From NCBI GenBank assembly GCA_964636895.1, contig CAZWUW010000053.1:1-21099 (forward strand): a stretch of DNA of 21,099 nucleotides, in the 5' to 3' direction. The DNA is from CAZWUW01 sp964636895 (lineage in GTDB: Bacteria; Bacillota; Thermincolia; Thermincolales; CAZWUW01). Positions within the stretch are counted from its first letter, which is position 1; each line of letters opens with the position of its first letter. The translations under genes were made by a program, and so were the position numbers. The notes under the pieces are model-generated. The model had not been told where the DNA came from. It searched no databases and saw nothing but the letters and a program-made list of their open reading frames with translations. Shown here one piece after another: positions 1 to 7,345 of this stretch.

Positions 1-420
1 GACCCCATGTTTTACAGCACTTATGCCTATGTTTTGGAGCGGGTCAAACGTCATTTCCGGGATATAGAAATTGAGACCGTACCTGGTATTACAGCTTTTG
101 CCGCCTGCGCATCTTTCATCAATGAACCGCTTACCGAAGCCGACGAAAAACTGGCGGTGATTCCGGCAGCGTATGGGCTGGACGCTATTAAAGAAGCTTT
201 GGTACAGTACGATAATATAGTCCTGATGAAGGTCAACCGGCTATATGACGAGGTAGCCGGGCTGCTGCAAGAATTAAATTTACTGGACAAGGCAGTTTTC
301 GTCAGTCGCTGCGGTTATCCTGACCAGTATTACACAACAGATATTATGGGGCTTATGGGTAAGGAAAAGGATTATATGTCGATTATGATTATCAGAAAAG
401 CGGGGTGGAAGAGCCTGTGA
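1..420 (+). CDS. cbiL: Cobalt-factor II / precorrin-2 C20-methyltransferase, 3' part (5' end outside window)
   Basis: This is the C-terminal 139 residues of a SAM-dependent tetrapyrrole methylase. The window opens inside the conserved motif DPMFYSTY, and the PGITAFAACAS motif follows at about residues 28-38 of the visible part. Both are typical of CbiL/CobI, which adds the methyl group at C20 of the corrin precursor in the cytoplasm. The frame is open from base 1, so the start lies upstream; family members are about 230 residues long, so roughly 40% is missing. The stop TGA overlaps the start of cbiF, indicating translational coupling in one cobalamin operon. The cbi name is chosen because cbiX and cbiG in the same operon point to the anaerobic, early-cobalt route. 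The family call is firm; the exact substrate is inferred from context. Confidence 0.9.
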   Translation, partial: DPMFYSTYAYVLERVKRHFRDIEIETVPGITAFAACASFINEPLTEADEKLAVIPAAYGLDAIKEALVQYDNIVLMKVNRLYDEVAGLLQELNLLDKAVFVSRCGYPDQYYTTDIMGLMGKEKDYMSIMIIRKAGWKSL

Positions 421-1175
421 AACAAGTGTATTTTGTAGGGGCCGGGCCCGGGGACCCGGAGCTCATTACGCTAAAAGGAGTAAAGGCTATTCAGCAGGCC
501 GGCATTGTGATTTATGCCGGCTCACTGGTAAACCCTGAAATATTGCGTTATGCCCAGGATGATGCGGAGATATTCAACAGTGCGTCCATGGACCTGGAAG
601 AAGTTCTGCAGGTAATGGAGCGGGGCGTCCGGGAAGGAAAAATCATTGCCCGGGTACATACCGGCGACCCGGCCATTTACGGGGCCATTCAGGAGCAGAT
701 GGACGCCTTGGCGGAGCGGGGTATTACCTATGAAGTCATTCCCGGGGTGAGCTCTTTTTTGGCCGTGGCGGCCGCTTTGCAGCAGGAATATACCCTGCCT
801 GAGGTTACGCAGACGGTTATCCTGACCCGGATGGAAGGGCGCACCCCGGTGCCGGCGCAAGAGAAACTGGCTGAACTGGCGAAGCACCGCACGACTATGT
901 GCATATTTCTCAGTGTGCATGCAATCTCTGAGGTGGTGGCCGAATTGCGTCAGGGTTATGCGGCGGATACGCCCATAGCGGTGGTGCAGAAGGCTTCCTG
1001 GCCGGAAGAAAAAATAATCCGCGGCACCCTGGCCGATATTGCCGCCAAGGTACAGGCGGCGGCCATCGGGAAAACCGCCATGATTGTCGTGGGTGATGTT
1101 TTCCGGGGTCAATACGAAAAATCAAAACTTTATGACCCTGGTTTTACCCATGGCTACCGGGAGGGCAAAAATTGA
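417..1175 (+). CDS. cbiF: Cobalt-precorrin-4 C11-methyltransferase
   Basis: This is a full-length SAM-dependent methylase of the CbiF/CobM family that methylates C11 of (cobalt-)precorrin-4. Visible motifs are the N-terminal FVGAGPGDPELITLKG, the SAM-binding HTGDPAIYGA near residue 83, and VIPGVSSF near residue 110. The length of 252 residues is normal. I chose the GTG at 417, whose last two bases overlap the cbiL stop (GTGA) and which places the conserved beta strand right at the N terminus; an in-frame GTG at 405 would add four residues. The stop TGA overlaps the TTG start of cbiG. Confidence 0.93.
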   Translation: MKQVYFVGAGPGDPELITLKGVKAIQQAGIVIYAGSLVNPEILRYAQDDAEIFNSASMDLEEVLQVMERGVREGKIIARVHTGDPAIYGAIQEQMDALAERGITYEVIPGVSSFLAVAAALQQEYTLPEVTQTVILTRMEGRTPVPAQEKLAELAKHRTTMCIFLSVHAISEVVAELRQGYAADTPIAVVQKASWPEEKIIRGTLADIAAKVQAAAIGKTAMIVVGDVFRGQYEKSKLYDPGFTHGYREGKN

Positions 1176-2254
1176 AAACCGCTATTGTGGCTGTAACCAG
1201 ACAGGGCGTTGAGCTGGCTGAGAAGACTGCAGCTTTACTGGCTGAGAACGGCGGCTATGAAACAGTTGTGTATGTACCCGGTAAGTTTTCCCTGCTGCAA
1301 ATAGACGGGCGGCGCCGGCCTTACCGTAAATCGCTGCGGGAGCTTTGCGGGGAGTTATTTGCCGAGTATGAAGGGATTGTCTGCATTATGGCTCTGGGTA
1401 TTGTGGTCCGCTTAATTGCCCCGCATTTAAGGGGTAAGACCGAAGACCCGGCGGTGGTGGTTATGGATGAACTGGGGCAAAACGTGATCAGCGTCTTGGC
1501 CGGCCATTGGGGAGGGGCTAATGCCCTGACCGGGCGGATTGCCGAGCTGTGCGGAGCAAATCCGGTGATCACTACAGCCACCGATGTCCATGGCCTGCCG
1601 GCGGTAGAGATGTTGGCCCGGGAGCGGGGATGGCGGATTGAGCCTTTTGAGCTGGTGCGGAAAATTAATGCCGCCATTGTGAATGGTCAAAAAGTTGTTA
1701 TTTACAGCGATATTCCTTTAAATATAAAGCAAGCGGAACATATCGAAGTACAGGCTTATAACCGGTATGCAGCGGGTCAAAAAGAGGATCGCCGGGTAGT
1801 ACTGGTAACCAATAAGGCGGCGGAGCATTTTCCGCCCGGCACCCTGTTTCTTAGGCCGCCCAACCTTTGTATTGGTGTAGGCTGCCGGCGCGGGGTAAGC
1901 GACCGGGAAGTGCTGGCGGCCATTACAGCCGCCATGGCGGAAGCCGGGTTAGCCATGAGTTGTGTCCGCAGCCTGGCCAGTATAGATATAAAAAGCGATG
2001 AGGCCGGCCTTTTGGCGGCGGCAGGTGAGCTGGCCCGACCGGTGCAGTTTTTTTCCCGGCCCGAGCTGCTGGCGGTATTGCGGGAGCGGGATGGGGAATT
2101 AACTTATTCAGAATTTGTTGACGACAAGATAGGAGTTGGTGGAGTATGCGAACCGGCGGCAATACTGGGTGCGGGGAAAACCCCGGAACTGGTGCAGGGC
2201 AAGAGGAAATACGGTCAAGTGACCATAGCCATCGCTGCGGGCGACTGGCGGTAG
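1172..2254 (+). CDS. cbiG: Cobalt-precorrin-5A hydrolase
   Basis: CbiG opens the delta-lactone of cobalt-precorrin-5A and releases acetaldehyde, a step specific to the anaerobic cobalamin pathway. The 360-residue protein shows the family layout: an N-terminal Rossmann-like region, a CbiG_N region with the pattern GIVVRLIAPHLRGKTEDPAVVV near residues 76-97 followed by SVLAGHWGGANALT, and a C-terminal domain beginning CIGVGCRRGVS near residue 233. The start is TTG at 1172, overlapping the cbiF stop (TTGA). The stop is TAG, one of six amber stops among the 25 genes here; readthrough would add a pyrrolysine and ten residues before a TGA. The last 109 bases overlap the 5' end of the cbiH reading frame. 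Confidence 0.93.
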   Translation: MKTAIVAVTRQGVELAEKTAALLAENGGYETVVYVPGKFSLLQIDGRRRPYRKSLRELCGELFAEYEGIVCIMALGIVVRLIAPHLRGKTEDPAVVVMDELGQNVISVLAGHWGGANALTGRIAELCGANPVITTATDVHGLPAVEMLARERGWRIEPFELVRKINAAIVNGQKVVIYSDIPLNIKQAEHIEVQAYNRYAAGQKEDRRVVLVTNKAAEHFPPGTLFLRPPNLCIGVGCRRGVSDREVLAAITAAMAEAGLAMSCVRSLASIDIKSDEAGLLAAAGELARPVQFFSRPELLAVLRERDGELTYSEFVDDKIGVGGVCEPAAILGAGKTPELVQGKRKYGQVTIAIAAGDWR

Positions 2255-2973
2255 TGGGGATTGGTCCGGGCAATCCGGACCAGATGAGCTTGCGGGCATA
2301 CAAGGTGCTCAAAGAAGCAGAAGTGATTATTGGTTATAAGACTTATATTGAACTAATCAGTGACCTGGTAGCGGGCAAAGAGGTAATCTCATCCGGCATG
2401 ACCAGGGAGGTGGAACGCAGCCGCCTGGCTATAGAAAAAGCTGTTACCGGTCAATATGTGGCGGTGGTAAGCAGCGGTGACCCTGGTATTTACGGCATGG
2501 CCGGTATTGTTTTGGAATTAGTGGAAAAAGAACAGCTGAGTGACCGGCTGGAGGTGGAAATTGTGCCTGGCATCAGTTCTGCCAATGCGGCGGCAGCTTC
2601 GCTGGGGGCCGCATTGATGCATGATTATGCCGTGGTTAGTCTGAGTGACCTGCTGACCCCCTGGGAACTGATTGAAAAACGGCTGGCCGCGGCGGCGCAG
2701 GCAGATTTTGTAACTGTCCTGTATAACCCGGTGAGCAAAAAAAGGACTGAGCAGATTAAAACGGCCCGGGCAATATTTCTCAGGCACCGGGCACCGGGCA
2801 CGCCGGTGGGTATCGTGCGTAATGCCAAGCGCAGCGGCGAAGAAATTGTCCGCACAGACCTGGAACATATGCTGGAACACCATATTGACATGTTTAGCGT
2901 TGTCTTAATTGGCAACAGCCAGACATATCATACCGACAGTTTTATGCTTACACCGAGGGGATATAAGGTATGA
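2146..2973 (+). CDS. cbiH: Cobalt-factor III / precorrin-3B C17-methyltransferase
   Basis: This SAM-dependent methylase does the ring-contracting C17 methylation. Motifs are LAVVGIGPGNPDQMS (about residues 34-48), SSGDPGIYGMAG, IVPGISSANAAAASLGA, and the CbiH/CobJ-specific blocks HDYAVVSLSDLLTPW, VLYNPVSKKR and RNAKRSGEEIVRT. The start is uncertain. The ATG at 2146 has an upstream AGGAG but adds about 32 residues not expected in the family and overlaps cbiG by 109 bases. The only later in-frame candidate, GTG at 2257, would cut off the first beta strand. I keep the ATG. The stop overlaps the cbiJ start (ATGA). Confidence 0.9.
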   Translation: MRTGGNTGCGENPGTGAGQEEIRSSDHSHRCGRLAVVGIGPGNPDQMSLRAYKVLKEAEVIIGYKTYIELISDLVAGKEVISSGMTREVERSRLAIEKAVTGQYVAVVSSGDPGIYGMAGIVLELVEKEQLSDRLEVEIVPGISSANAAAASLGAALMHDYAVVSLSDLLTPWELIEKRLAAAAQADFVTVLYNPVSKKRTEQIKTARAIFLRHRAPGTPVGIVRNAKRSGEEIVRTDLEHMLEHHIDMFSVVLIGNSQTYHTDSFMLTPRGYKV

Positions 2974-3749
2974 TCCTGGTATTAGGCGGCACGCTGGAGG
3001 GACGGGAAATTGCCGGGGTATTGGCCGGGCGGGGTGCCCGGGTATTAACCACGGTGGCTTCCGGCTATGGGGCCGAAATGCTTTCGCCTGATTTGGCCGC
3101 AGAGGTGCTGGTGGGACAGTTGGATGCCGGTGCAATGGATCGTCTTATTACTGAAAGAGAAGTTAAGTTGGTTATTGATGCTACCCACCCATATGCCCGG
3201 GAAATTACCGGGACAGCCTGGGCGGTGGCTAAACAGAAGGGCATACCGTACATCAGATACGAACGGCCGCCTGCAGACATAGTCAACAATGACGGGATTT
3301 ACCGGGTGAAGAATTATGAAGAAGCCGCAGCGATGGCTGTAAGCCTGGGTGAAACAATATTGCTTACCATCGGCAGCAGGAACCTGGCGCCTTTTATCAG
3401 GGCCGGCCAGGAATGGAACAAAAGAATAGTGGCCAGGGTATTGCCGGATGCCGCGGTGCTGGCCGAGTGCTCGGCTATGGGCCTGGCCCCGGCGGACATA
3501 ATTGCCGTCCAGGGACCTTTTAGTGAGGCCATGAACCTGGCCATGTTCCGGGAATATAAGGCGGCGGTACTGGTCACTAAAGACAGTGGCAAGACGGGCG
3601 GTACCGATACGAAACTGGCTGCCGCGGCAAGTCTGGGACTGCCGGTTATAATTGTTGCCAGGCCGGTTTATTCCGACTTGCCGGTGCTGGACAGGATTGC
3701 TGATATTATCAGTCAGGCGCAAAGTATGAATTTAATTAAAATAGTATGA
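2970..3749 (+). CDS. cbiJ: Cobalt-precorrin-6A reductase
   Basis: CbiJ/CobK reduces the macrocycle of (cobalt-)precorrin-6A with NAD(P)H. The 259-residue protein begins with the nucleotide-binding pattern MILVLGGTLEGREIA, and carries VIDATHPYAREIT near residue 68, the TIGSRNLAPF segment, VQGPFSEAMN, and the C-terminal VTKDSGKTGGTDTKLAAA block typical of the family. The start ATG overlaps the cbiH stop by four bases. The last codons and the spacer behind them form an imperfect 20-bp tandem duplication (3721-3760, 16 of 20 bases alike), so the C-terminal tail SMNLIKIV may be a recent extension. Confidence 0.92.
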   Translation: MILVLGGTLEGREIAGVLAGRGARVLTTVASGYGAEMLSPDLAAEVLVGQLDAGAMDRLITEREVKLVIDATHPYAREITGTAWAVAKQKGIPYIRYERPPADIVNNDGIYRVKNYEEAAAMAVSLGETILLTIGSRNLAPFIRAGQEWNKRIVARVLPDAAVLAECSAMGLAPADIIAVQGPFSEAMNLAMFREYKAAVLVTKDSGKTGGTDTKLAAAASLGLPVIIVARPVYSDLPVLDRIADIISQAQSMNLIKIV

Positions 3750-3760
3750 ATCCAATTAAT
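3721..3760 (+). repeat. Imperfect 20-bp tandem duplication at the end of cbiJ
   Basis: Bases 3721-3740 and 3741-3760 match at 16 of 20 positions; both contain AGTATGAAT followed two bases later by AATTAA. The second copy supplies the cbiJ TGA stop. It looks like a small slippage duplication with no evident function. Confidence 0.6.
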
Positions 3761-3776
3761 TAGGGGGAGATTGAAA

Positions 3777-4142
3777 ATGAAAAGAGCGATTATTGTTTTA
3801 GGGCATGGCAGTAAGGCTCCGCAGGCTTTTGAAACCCTGCAGAAATACGGTGAGATGGTGAGGGCCAAATCCCGCGGTGAAATTGTGGAAGTAGCATCCC
3901 TGCAGTTTAATCAGCCGGACCTGCCGGAGGCCCTGGACCGGGTTGTTAAGCAGGGAGCAACCAGAGTAGTAATTGTACCGTTTTTTCTCTATAACGGAAT
4001 TCATCTGCAGGAAGATATTCCGGCGGTCATTGCCGGGGAAAAAGACAAAAACCCCGATGTGGAAATTGTACTGGCCAATCATCTGGGCCATGACCAGCGG
4101 CTGGTGGACATAGTCATGGACAGGATTGAGGAGGTGTCATAA
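3777..4142 (+). CDS. cbiX: Sirohydrochlorin cobaltochelatase, short CbiX type
   Basis: This 121-residue protein inserts Co2+ into sirohydrochlorin, the entry step of the anaerobic cobalamin branch. It starts MKRAIIVLGHGSKAP, with the metal-binding/catalytic His10 in the LGHGS motif, and has a second candidate ligand, His76, in NGIHLQEDIP. Its size matches the short CbiX form described mainly from archaea, which works as a homodimer; long bacterial CbiX or CbiK proteins are about twice this length. The ATG at 3777 is preceded by GGGGGAG at 3763-3769. An upstream in-frame TTG at 3771 is less likely. cbiC follows after 2 bases. Confidence 0.9.
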   Translation: MKRAIIVLGHGSKAPQAFETLQKYGEMVRAKSRGEIVEVASLQFNQPDLPEALDRVVKQGATRVVIVPFFLYNGIHLQEDIPAVIAGEKDKNPDVEIVLANHLGHDQRLVDIVMDRIEEVS

Positions 4143-4144
4143 TT

Positions 4145-4765
4145 ATGGAATTTATTCAAGACCCCAGGGCCATTGAAGATACCAGTATGGATATAATTGA
4201 AGCCAGTCTGCCGGGACTGAAGGAATTGCCGGAAGGGGAGCGGGCGGTTATTAAAAGGATAATCCATACCACCGGCGATGTTGATATGGCCGGAATCATA
4301 AAAATACACCCGCAGGCAATAGCCGCCGGCCTGGGGGCGCTGCGGGCAGGCAAGCCGATATTCAGTGACGTGCAAATGCTGCGCACCGGGATCAGCCCGG
4401 CTCATTTAAAGCGGTTTGGCATAGAAACCATATGCCTGATTAAGGACCCGGCAGTAGTGGAGGAAGCCAAACGAACCGGTAAGACCAGAGCCATGATTGC
4501 TATGGCCAAGGCCGCCCCGCAGCTTGCGGGCGGTATCATTGCCATTGGCAATGCGCCCACCGCGCTGTTTGAGCTTTGTGCCATGATCAAATCCGGCAGC
4601 CTTAAACCGGCCCTGGTGGTGGGGACGCCGGTAGGATTTGTGGGGGCTAAAGAGTCCAAGGAACTGCTGCAGGAGACCCCGGTGCCTTATATCACCGTTA
4701 CCGGCACCAGAGGTGGCAGCACCATTGCGGTAGCGGCGATTAATGCATTGCTGAAATTGGCTTGA
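4145..4765 (+). CDS. cbiC: Cobalt-precorrin-8 (precorrin-8X) methylmutase
   Basis: CbiC/CobH moves the C11 methyl to C12, giving cobyrinate. The 206-residue protein has the hallmark IIHTTGDVDMA with the catalytic histidine at residue 41, followed by SDVQMLRTGI and, near the C terminus, GTPVGFVGAKESKE and VTGTRGGSTIAVAAINALL. Length and motif order are those of the family. The ATG at 4145 follows GGAGGTG. The stop TGA lies inside the first unit of a 16-bp tandem repeat. This is the last gene of the visible cobalamin operon. Confidence 0.94.
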   Translation: MEFIQDPRAIEDTSMDIIEASLPGLKELPEGERAVIKRIIHTTGDVDMAGIIKIHPQAIAAGLGALRAGKPIFSDVQMLRTGISPAHLKRFGIETICLIKDPAVVEEAKRTGKTRAMIAMAKAAPQLAGGIIAIGNAPTALFELCAMIKSGSLKPALVVGTPVGFVGAKESKELLQETPVPYITVTGTRGGSTIAVAAINALLKLA

Positions 4766-4838
4766 ACTGAAACTGGCTTGAACTGAAACTGGCTTGAACT
4801 GAAACTGGCTTGAACTGAAACTGGCTTTAAATGAAACG
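4759..4838 (+). repeat. 16-bp tandem repeat, four perfect copies and one degenerate copy
   Basis: The unit GGCTTGAACTGAAACT is repeated exactly at 4759-4774, 4775-4790, 4791-4806 and 4807-4822. A fifth copy at 4823-4838 differs at 3 bases. The first unit includes the cbiC stop codon, and the array fills most of the spacer to the HAD gene. The unit is not a multiple of three, so the array is not coding. Confidence 0.95.
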
Positions 4839-4881
4839 ACTATAAATTGGTACAATTCCTGATGACAGGAGAAACAATTTG

Positions 4882-5679
4882 ATGGGGAAATATAAGTTAA
4901 TAGTGGCGGACCTGGACGGTACTTTGTTGGACGACTCATACCGGGTTATGCCTGAATTGCTGGTTGCTGTAAATGCCTGCCGGGCTAAAGGGGTTGAATT
5001 GGCACTGGCCACCGGGCGGTTGTATCCTTCAGCCCTGGCTTTTGCACAAGACCTGGATGTCCGTTTGCCGGTAATTGCTTCCAACGGCGCTGTAGTTAGG
5101 GACCCACTGAGCGGGGAACTGCTTTGGCATCTGCCGCTGCCCAGGGCTTTGGCCATTGAGGCGCTTAAGCTTACGGCCGGCAGTGGTGCCCAGCGATTCG
5201 TGAATATCGGGGATGTTTTGTATACCGACGCCCCGGCGGCTGCCACAAAAAAATATGCGGCGGCGCTAAGAACTGAATTTATCAGGAGTGTTCCTTTGGC
5301 AGCTGCGGTTACTGAAGATCCGACCATAGTGGTGTTTCGTGACCGGGAAGATGAAATTGCCCGGTTAACCGGTTTTTTGCGCGGGCATTTCGGAGAACGG
5401 GTATATCTGGCCAACTCCAAGCCCTTTTTTATTGACCTGAATCATCCTGAGGTTTCCAAGGGTGCCGCATTATTGAAGCTGTGCCGGAAAACCGGTGTTA
5501 GCCCTGATGAGGTTATTGCTATCGGGGATGGCTGGAATGACCTGGAAATGTTTAAAGCGGCCGGGCTGGGGGCCGCGGTGGCCAATGCCCCGGCGGGTTT
5601 GCGGGAAAAGGCGGATTACGTATCTGCAAAGACCTCTTACAGAGGGGTAATTGAAGTCATAGAACGGTTTATACTGTAA
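4882..5679 (+). CDS. Cof-type HAD-IIB family phosphatase
   Basis: A 265-residue HAD hydrolase that probably dephosphorylates a small phosphometabolite in the cytoplasm; the substrate cannot be read from sequence. Motif I is DLDGTLLDD with the nucleophile Asp10 and acid/base Asp12. Motif II is LATGR near residue 46. The type-IIB cap lies in the middle. Motif III is the lysine of SKGAALLKL. Motif IV is GDGWNDLEMF. I chose ATG 4882, with CAGGAG about 10 bases upstream; a TTG directly before it could also be used. It lies 116 bases after cbiC, behind the tandem repeat, and ends at a strong terminator. A role in cobalamin metabolism is possible from position alone but unsupported. Confidence 0.88.
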   Translation: MGKYKLIVADLDGTLLDDSYRVMPELLVAVNACRAKGVELALATGRLYPSALAFAQDLDVRLPVIASNGAVVRDPLSGELLWHLPLPRALAIEALKLTAGSGAQRFVNIGDVLYTDAPAAATKKYAAALRTEFIRSVPLAAAVTEDPTIVVFRDREDEIARLTGFLRGHFGERVYLANSKPFFIDLNHPEVSKGAALLKLCRKTGVSPDEVIAIGDGWNDLEMFKAAGLGAAVANAPAGLREKADYVSAKTSYRGVIEVIERFIL

Positions 5680-5709
5680 AAAAACCCTTGTTAGGCAAGG
5701 GTTTTTTTT
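5680..5709. terminator. Bidirectional Rho-independent terminator
   Basis: The hairpin CCCTTG-TTAGG-CAAGGG (5685-5701) is flanked by an A-run on the left and eight T on the right, so it can stop transcription on both strands. It serves the HAD gene on plus and the hypothetical gene on minus, whose stop codon lies within it. Confidence 0.9.
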
Positions 5710-6299
5710 GCGTGAAGATGAATTATCTGACGTACGGGCCGAAGCTCGATGCCTTGAAAGGTCAAAGCCTTTTCGGCGGCTTTGACAATACAAAACGTTA
5801 AAGAACAGCAATTAGGCGGTAATCCGGCCAGTATATGTACGTGATTGTTGCGTTGCATCGCTGGTGGGTAGACCTGGCCTAGGGGTTCGGCTGCAGTTCC
5901 GGCACAGGCGCCGGAATAAATGTGAATACCCCGGGCCAGCGTCAAGGCTGCGCTTGCTTCTTCCCCCTCCGGGGGTGGCAGATTTATAGCCTGCAAATAC
6001 TGGCTTACAGCTTTCCGGACCTGGGTGGCCAGGTCGACGATATCAATTTCCACGGGATGGTGGAAGACGTCTATGTGTATAAATTTACCTTCTTCCACCT
6101 GACCCATATAGGTTACCCCGGCATCTTTTTCTTTCAGGATATGGATCAGGCCGGGTTGTTCCCGGGCTTCCAGATGCACTTTGCGGCTGACTACCGCCGA
6201 TGTACCCATGATGATGCCCTGGCCCAGGGCAAAATGCTGGAACAATTGCTCCGCTATTGTGTCCAGTTTTTTTCTGTTATAAGGAGGGGGGCTGTTCAT
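5691..6299 (-). CDS. Conserved-looking protein of unknown function (202 aa)
   Basis: I do not recognise this protein. It has no signal peptide or membrane segment and looks cytoplasmic. Visible features are an N-terminal helical segment (KKLDTIAEQLFQHF), a stretch VEEGKFIHIDVFHHPVEIDIVDLA around residues 70-93 suggesting an alpha/beta fold, and a Cys/His-rich C-terminal third with GIHIYSGACAGTA, NNHVHILAG and PPNCCSLTFC. The minus-strand ATG is preceded by AGGAGGT at good distance, and codon use resembles the neighbours, so it is probably a real gene. It follows the CBS-domain gene with a 29-base gap, so the two likely form an operon. Its stop lies inside the bidirectional terminator. Confidence 0.75.
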   Translation of the reverse strand: MNSPPPYNRKKLDTIAEQLFQHFALGQGIIMGTSAVVSRKVHLEAREQPGLIHILKEKDAGVTYMGQVEEGKFIHIDVFHHPVEIDIVDLATQVRKAVSQYLQAINLPPPEGEEASAALTLARGIHIYSGACAGTAAEPLGQVYPPAMQRNNHVHILAGLPPNCCSLTFCIVKAAEKALTFQGIELRPVRQIIHLHAKKTLA

Positions 6300-6328
6300 A
6301 AATATACCTCCTGGGGATGCCGCTTGAA

Positions 6329-6793
6329 TTATCCTTTTTTATCAAGTAGAAACTGTTCATTGAAAAGGGCCTGATGGATATCGCCCTGACTGACAATGCC
6401 GATTAGTTTGCCTTCTTTATCTATTACCGGTAATCTTCTGACCCTTTTGGAGAGCATTATGGACAGCGCCTTTAATAAAGGTGTATCAGGTTGGACGGTA
6501 ATTACCCGTTTGTTGTATATTGTGCTCACCTTTAGATTTGTGGTTTCGCCGTACCTTCTCCGTAAGTCGGCAAAAACCTTGAATTCCTCCGGATCCTCAA
6601 AAAACTCCTGATAAGTTGGGAAGAGAGAACGCAATACGTCTTTTTCCGAGATCATGCCAATAAGCTTGCCGTCAGTGTCCACTACCGGGATGCCACTTAT
6701 TTTTTTCAGGCAGATTAAAGTAGCGGCTTTTTTTACGTCATCTTCCGGTTTTACCGTGATAACGGTAGGAGACATGATTTCTTTGATTTCCAT
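6329..6793 (-). CDS. Stand-alone CBS-domain pair protein
   Basis: A 154-residue protein made almost wholly of two CBS domains: the first at about residues 4-60 (IMSPTVITVKPEDD ... IPVVDTDGKLIGMISEKDVL) and the second at about 90-146 (VITVQPDTPLLKAL ... LPVIDKEGKLIGIVSQGDI). CBS pairs bind adenine nucleotides or SAM and usually act as energy sensors or regulatory partners; the partner here is unknown. The ATG is preceded by TAAGGAGTGAAG on the minus strand. It is the first gene of a minus-strand operon diverging from the permease region. Confidence 0.9.
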   Translation of the reverse strand: MEIKEIMSPTVITVKPEDDVKKAATLICLKKISGIPVVDTDGKLIGMISEKDVLRSLFPTYQEFFEDPEEFKVFADLRRRYGETTNLKVSTIYNKRVITVQPDTPLLKALSIMLSKRVRRLPVIDKEGKLIGIVSQGDIHQALFNEQFLLDKKG

Positions 6794-7033
6794 ACAACTT
6801 CACTCCTTAATGTAAAAATTATTTACGAAACAATGAAGCCAGGGCAAAATAGGTTTTACAGGTTAAAAAGATATTAACCTTTACTAAGCAATGTTTTCAT
6901 ACTATGATATCCTGACTTAACTGAAAAATCATTAGTTTTTCCCCGAAAAACATTATTTAAGGAGTGAGTGGTCAATTGGGCATTTTTATGGTGGAAACCT
7001 TGATTTCACTGGGTTGTAATCAGTGTTTTGCTT
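6794..7033. other. Divergent intergenic region between CBS operon and permease
   Basis: No gene is visible. It must hold the minus-strand promoter for the CBS operon; a weak sigma-A-like pair (TTTTCA, 17 bases, TAGTAT, reading minus at about 6890-6925) is present but not convincing. A small hairpin GGTTAA/TTAACC lies at 6861-6879. At 7001-7022 half-sites TGATTTC and GTAATCA occur with an 8-base spacer, a possible degenerate relative of the activator sites described below. Confidence 0.5.
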
Positions 7034-7051
7034 TGATTTTCAATGGAATCA
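7034..7051 (+). promoter_or_regulatory. Putative activator (UAS) site upstream of permease 1
   Basis: TGATTTT-CAAT-GGAATCA fits the TGATTCC-N4-GGAATCA palindrome found before all four sigma-54 promoters here. The right arm is perfect and the left has two mismatches. It ends 153 bases before the -24/-12 element, a normal enhancer distance. Confidence 0.55.
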
Positions 7052-7204
7052 GTTGCTGACCGTATGTTTATTTGAGTTTGCCGGGATAATCCCAATTTTG
7101 CTGAGTTAATCCGGAATAAAACGGAGTGCAAATACCCTCCCGTTAAATTTGTATTAGCCCCCGCAGTCCGAGCCTGGGCCTGTCCGGCGCCTTTTTGCAA
7201 AGAG

Positions 7205-7221
7205 TTGGCATACATTTTGCA
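7205..7221 (+). promoter_or_regulatory. Sigma-54 (RpoN) promoter of permease 1
   Basis: TTGGCATACATTTTGCA has the -24 GG (7207-7208) and -12 GC (7219-7220) with the required 10 bases between them. The predicted transcript start is near 7232. Confidence 0.85.
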
Positions 7222-7259
7222 TAATCATAGTAAGTGTATGTTTGCCAAAGGGGGTGCCG

Positions 7260-7331
7260 ATGAAGATGAAACTGTTAATTGATACTTAGTATGGCCGGTT
7301 TTTTGGTGAGGATGGCTTGACAATAAATTAA
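7260..7331 (+). promoter_or_regulatory. Leader ORF with in-frame amber codon before permease 1
   Basis: A short ORF starts at ATG 7260, five bases after AAAGGGGG (7247-7254). It runs nine codons (MKMKLLIDT), meets UAG at 7287-7289, continues thirteen codons and stops at UAA 7329-7331. One base later the GGGGGGG ribosome binding site of the permease begins. It lies wholly downstream of the predicted sigma-54 start. If UAG is read as pyrrolysine, the ribosome would be released right next to the permease start. That this is a functional leader peptide is inference. Confidence 0.4.
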
Positions 7332-7345
7332 CGGGGGGGTTGAAG

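Noticed and set aside
522..1112. Long minus-strand open frame of 196 codons opposite cbiF
   Set aside because: It lies wholly over a clearly recognised gene and shows no family features or ribosome binding site; it is an antisense shadow in GC-biased coding DNA.
2252..2254. cbiG amber codon as a second pyrrolysine site joining CbiG to more sequence
   Set aside because: Readthrough gives only ten unrelated residues before TGA, and CbiG is already full length.
3045..3722. Minus-strand open frame of 225 codons opposite cbiJ
   Set aside because: Same reason: antisense shadow of a well-supported gene, with no motif of its own.
4759..4838. Tandem array as a CRISPR
   Set aside because: The copies are directly adjacent 16-mers with no spacers.
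5922..6374. Plus-strand open frame of 150 codons opposite the 202-residue gene and the end of the CBS gene
   Set aside because: The minus-strand frames have good ribosome binding sites, a shared operon layout and a terminator; this one has none and crosses both genes.
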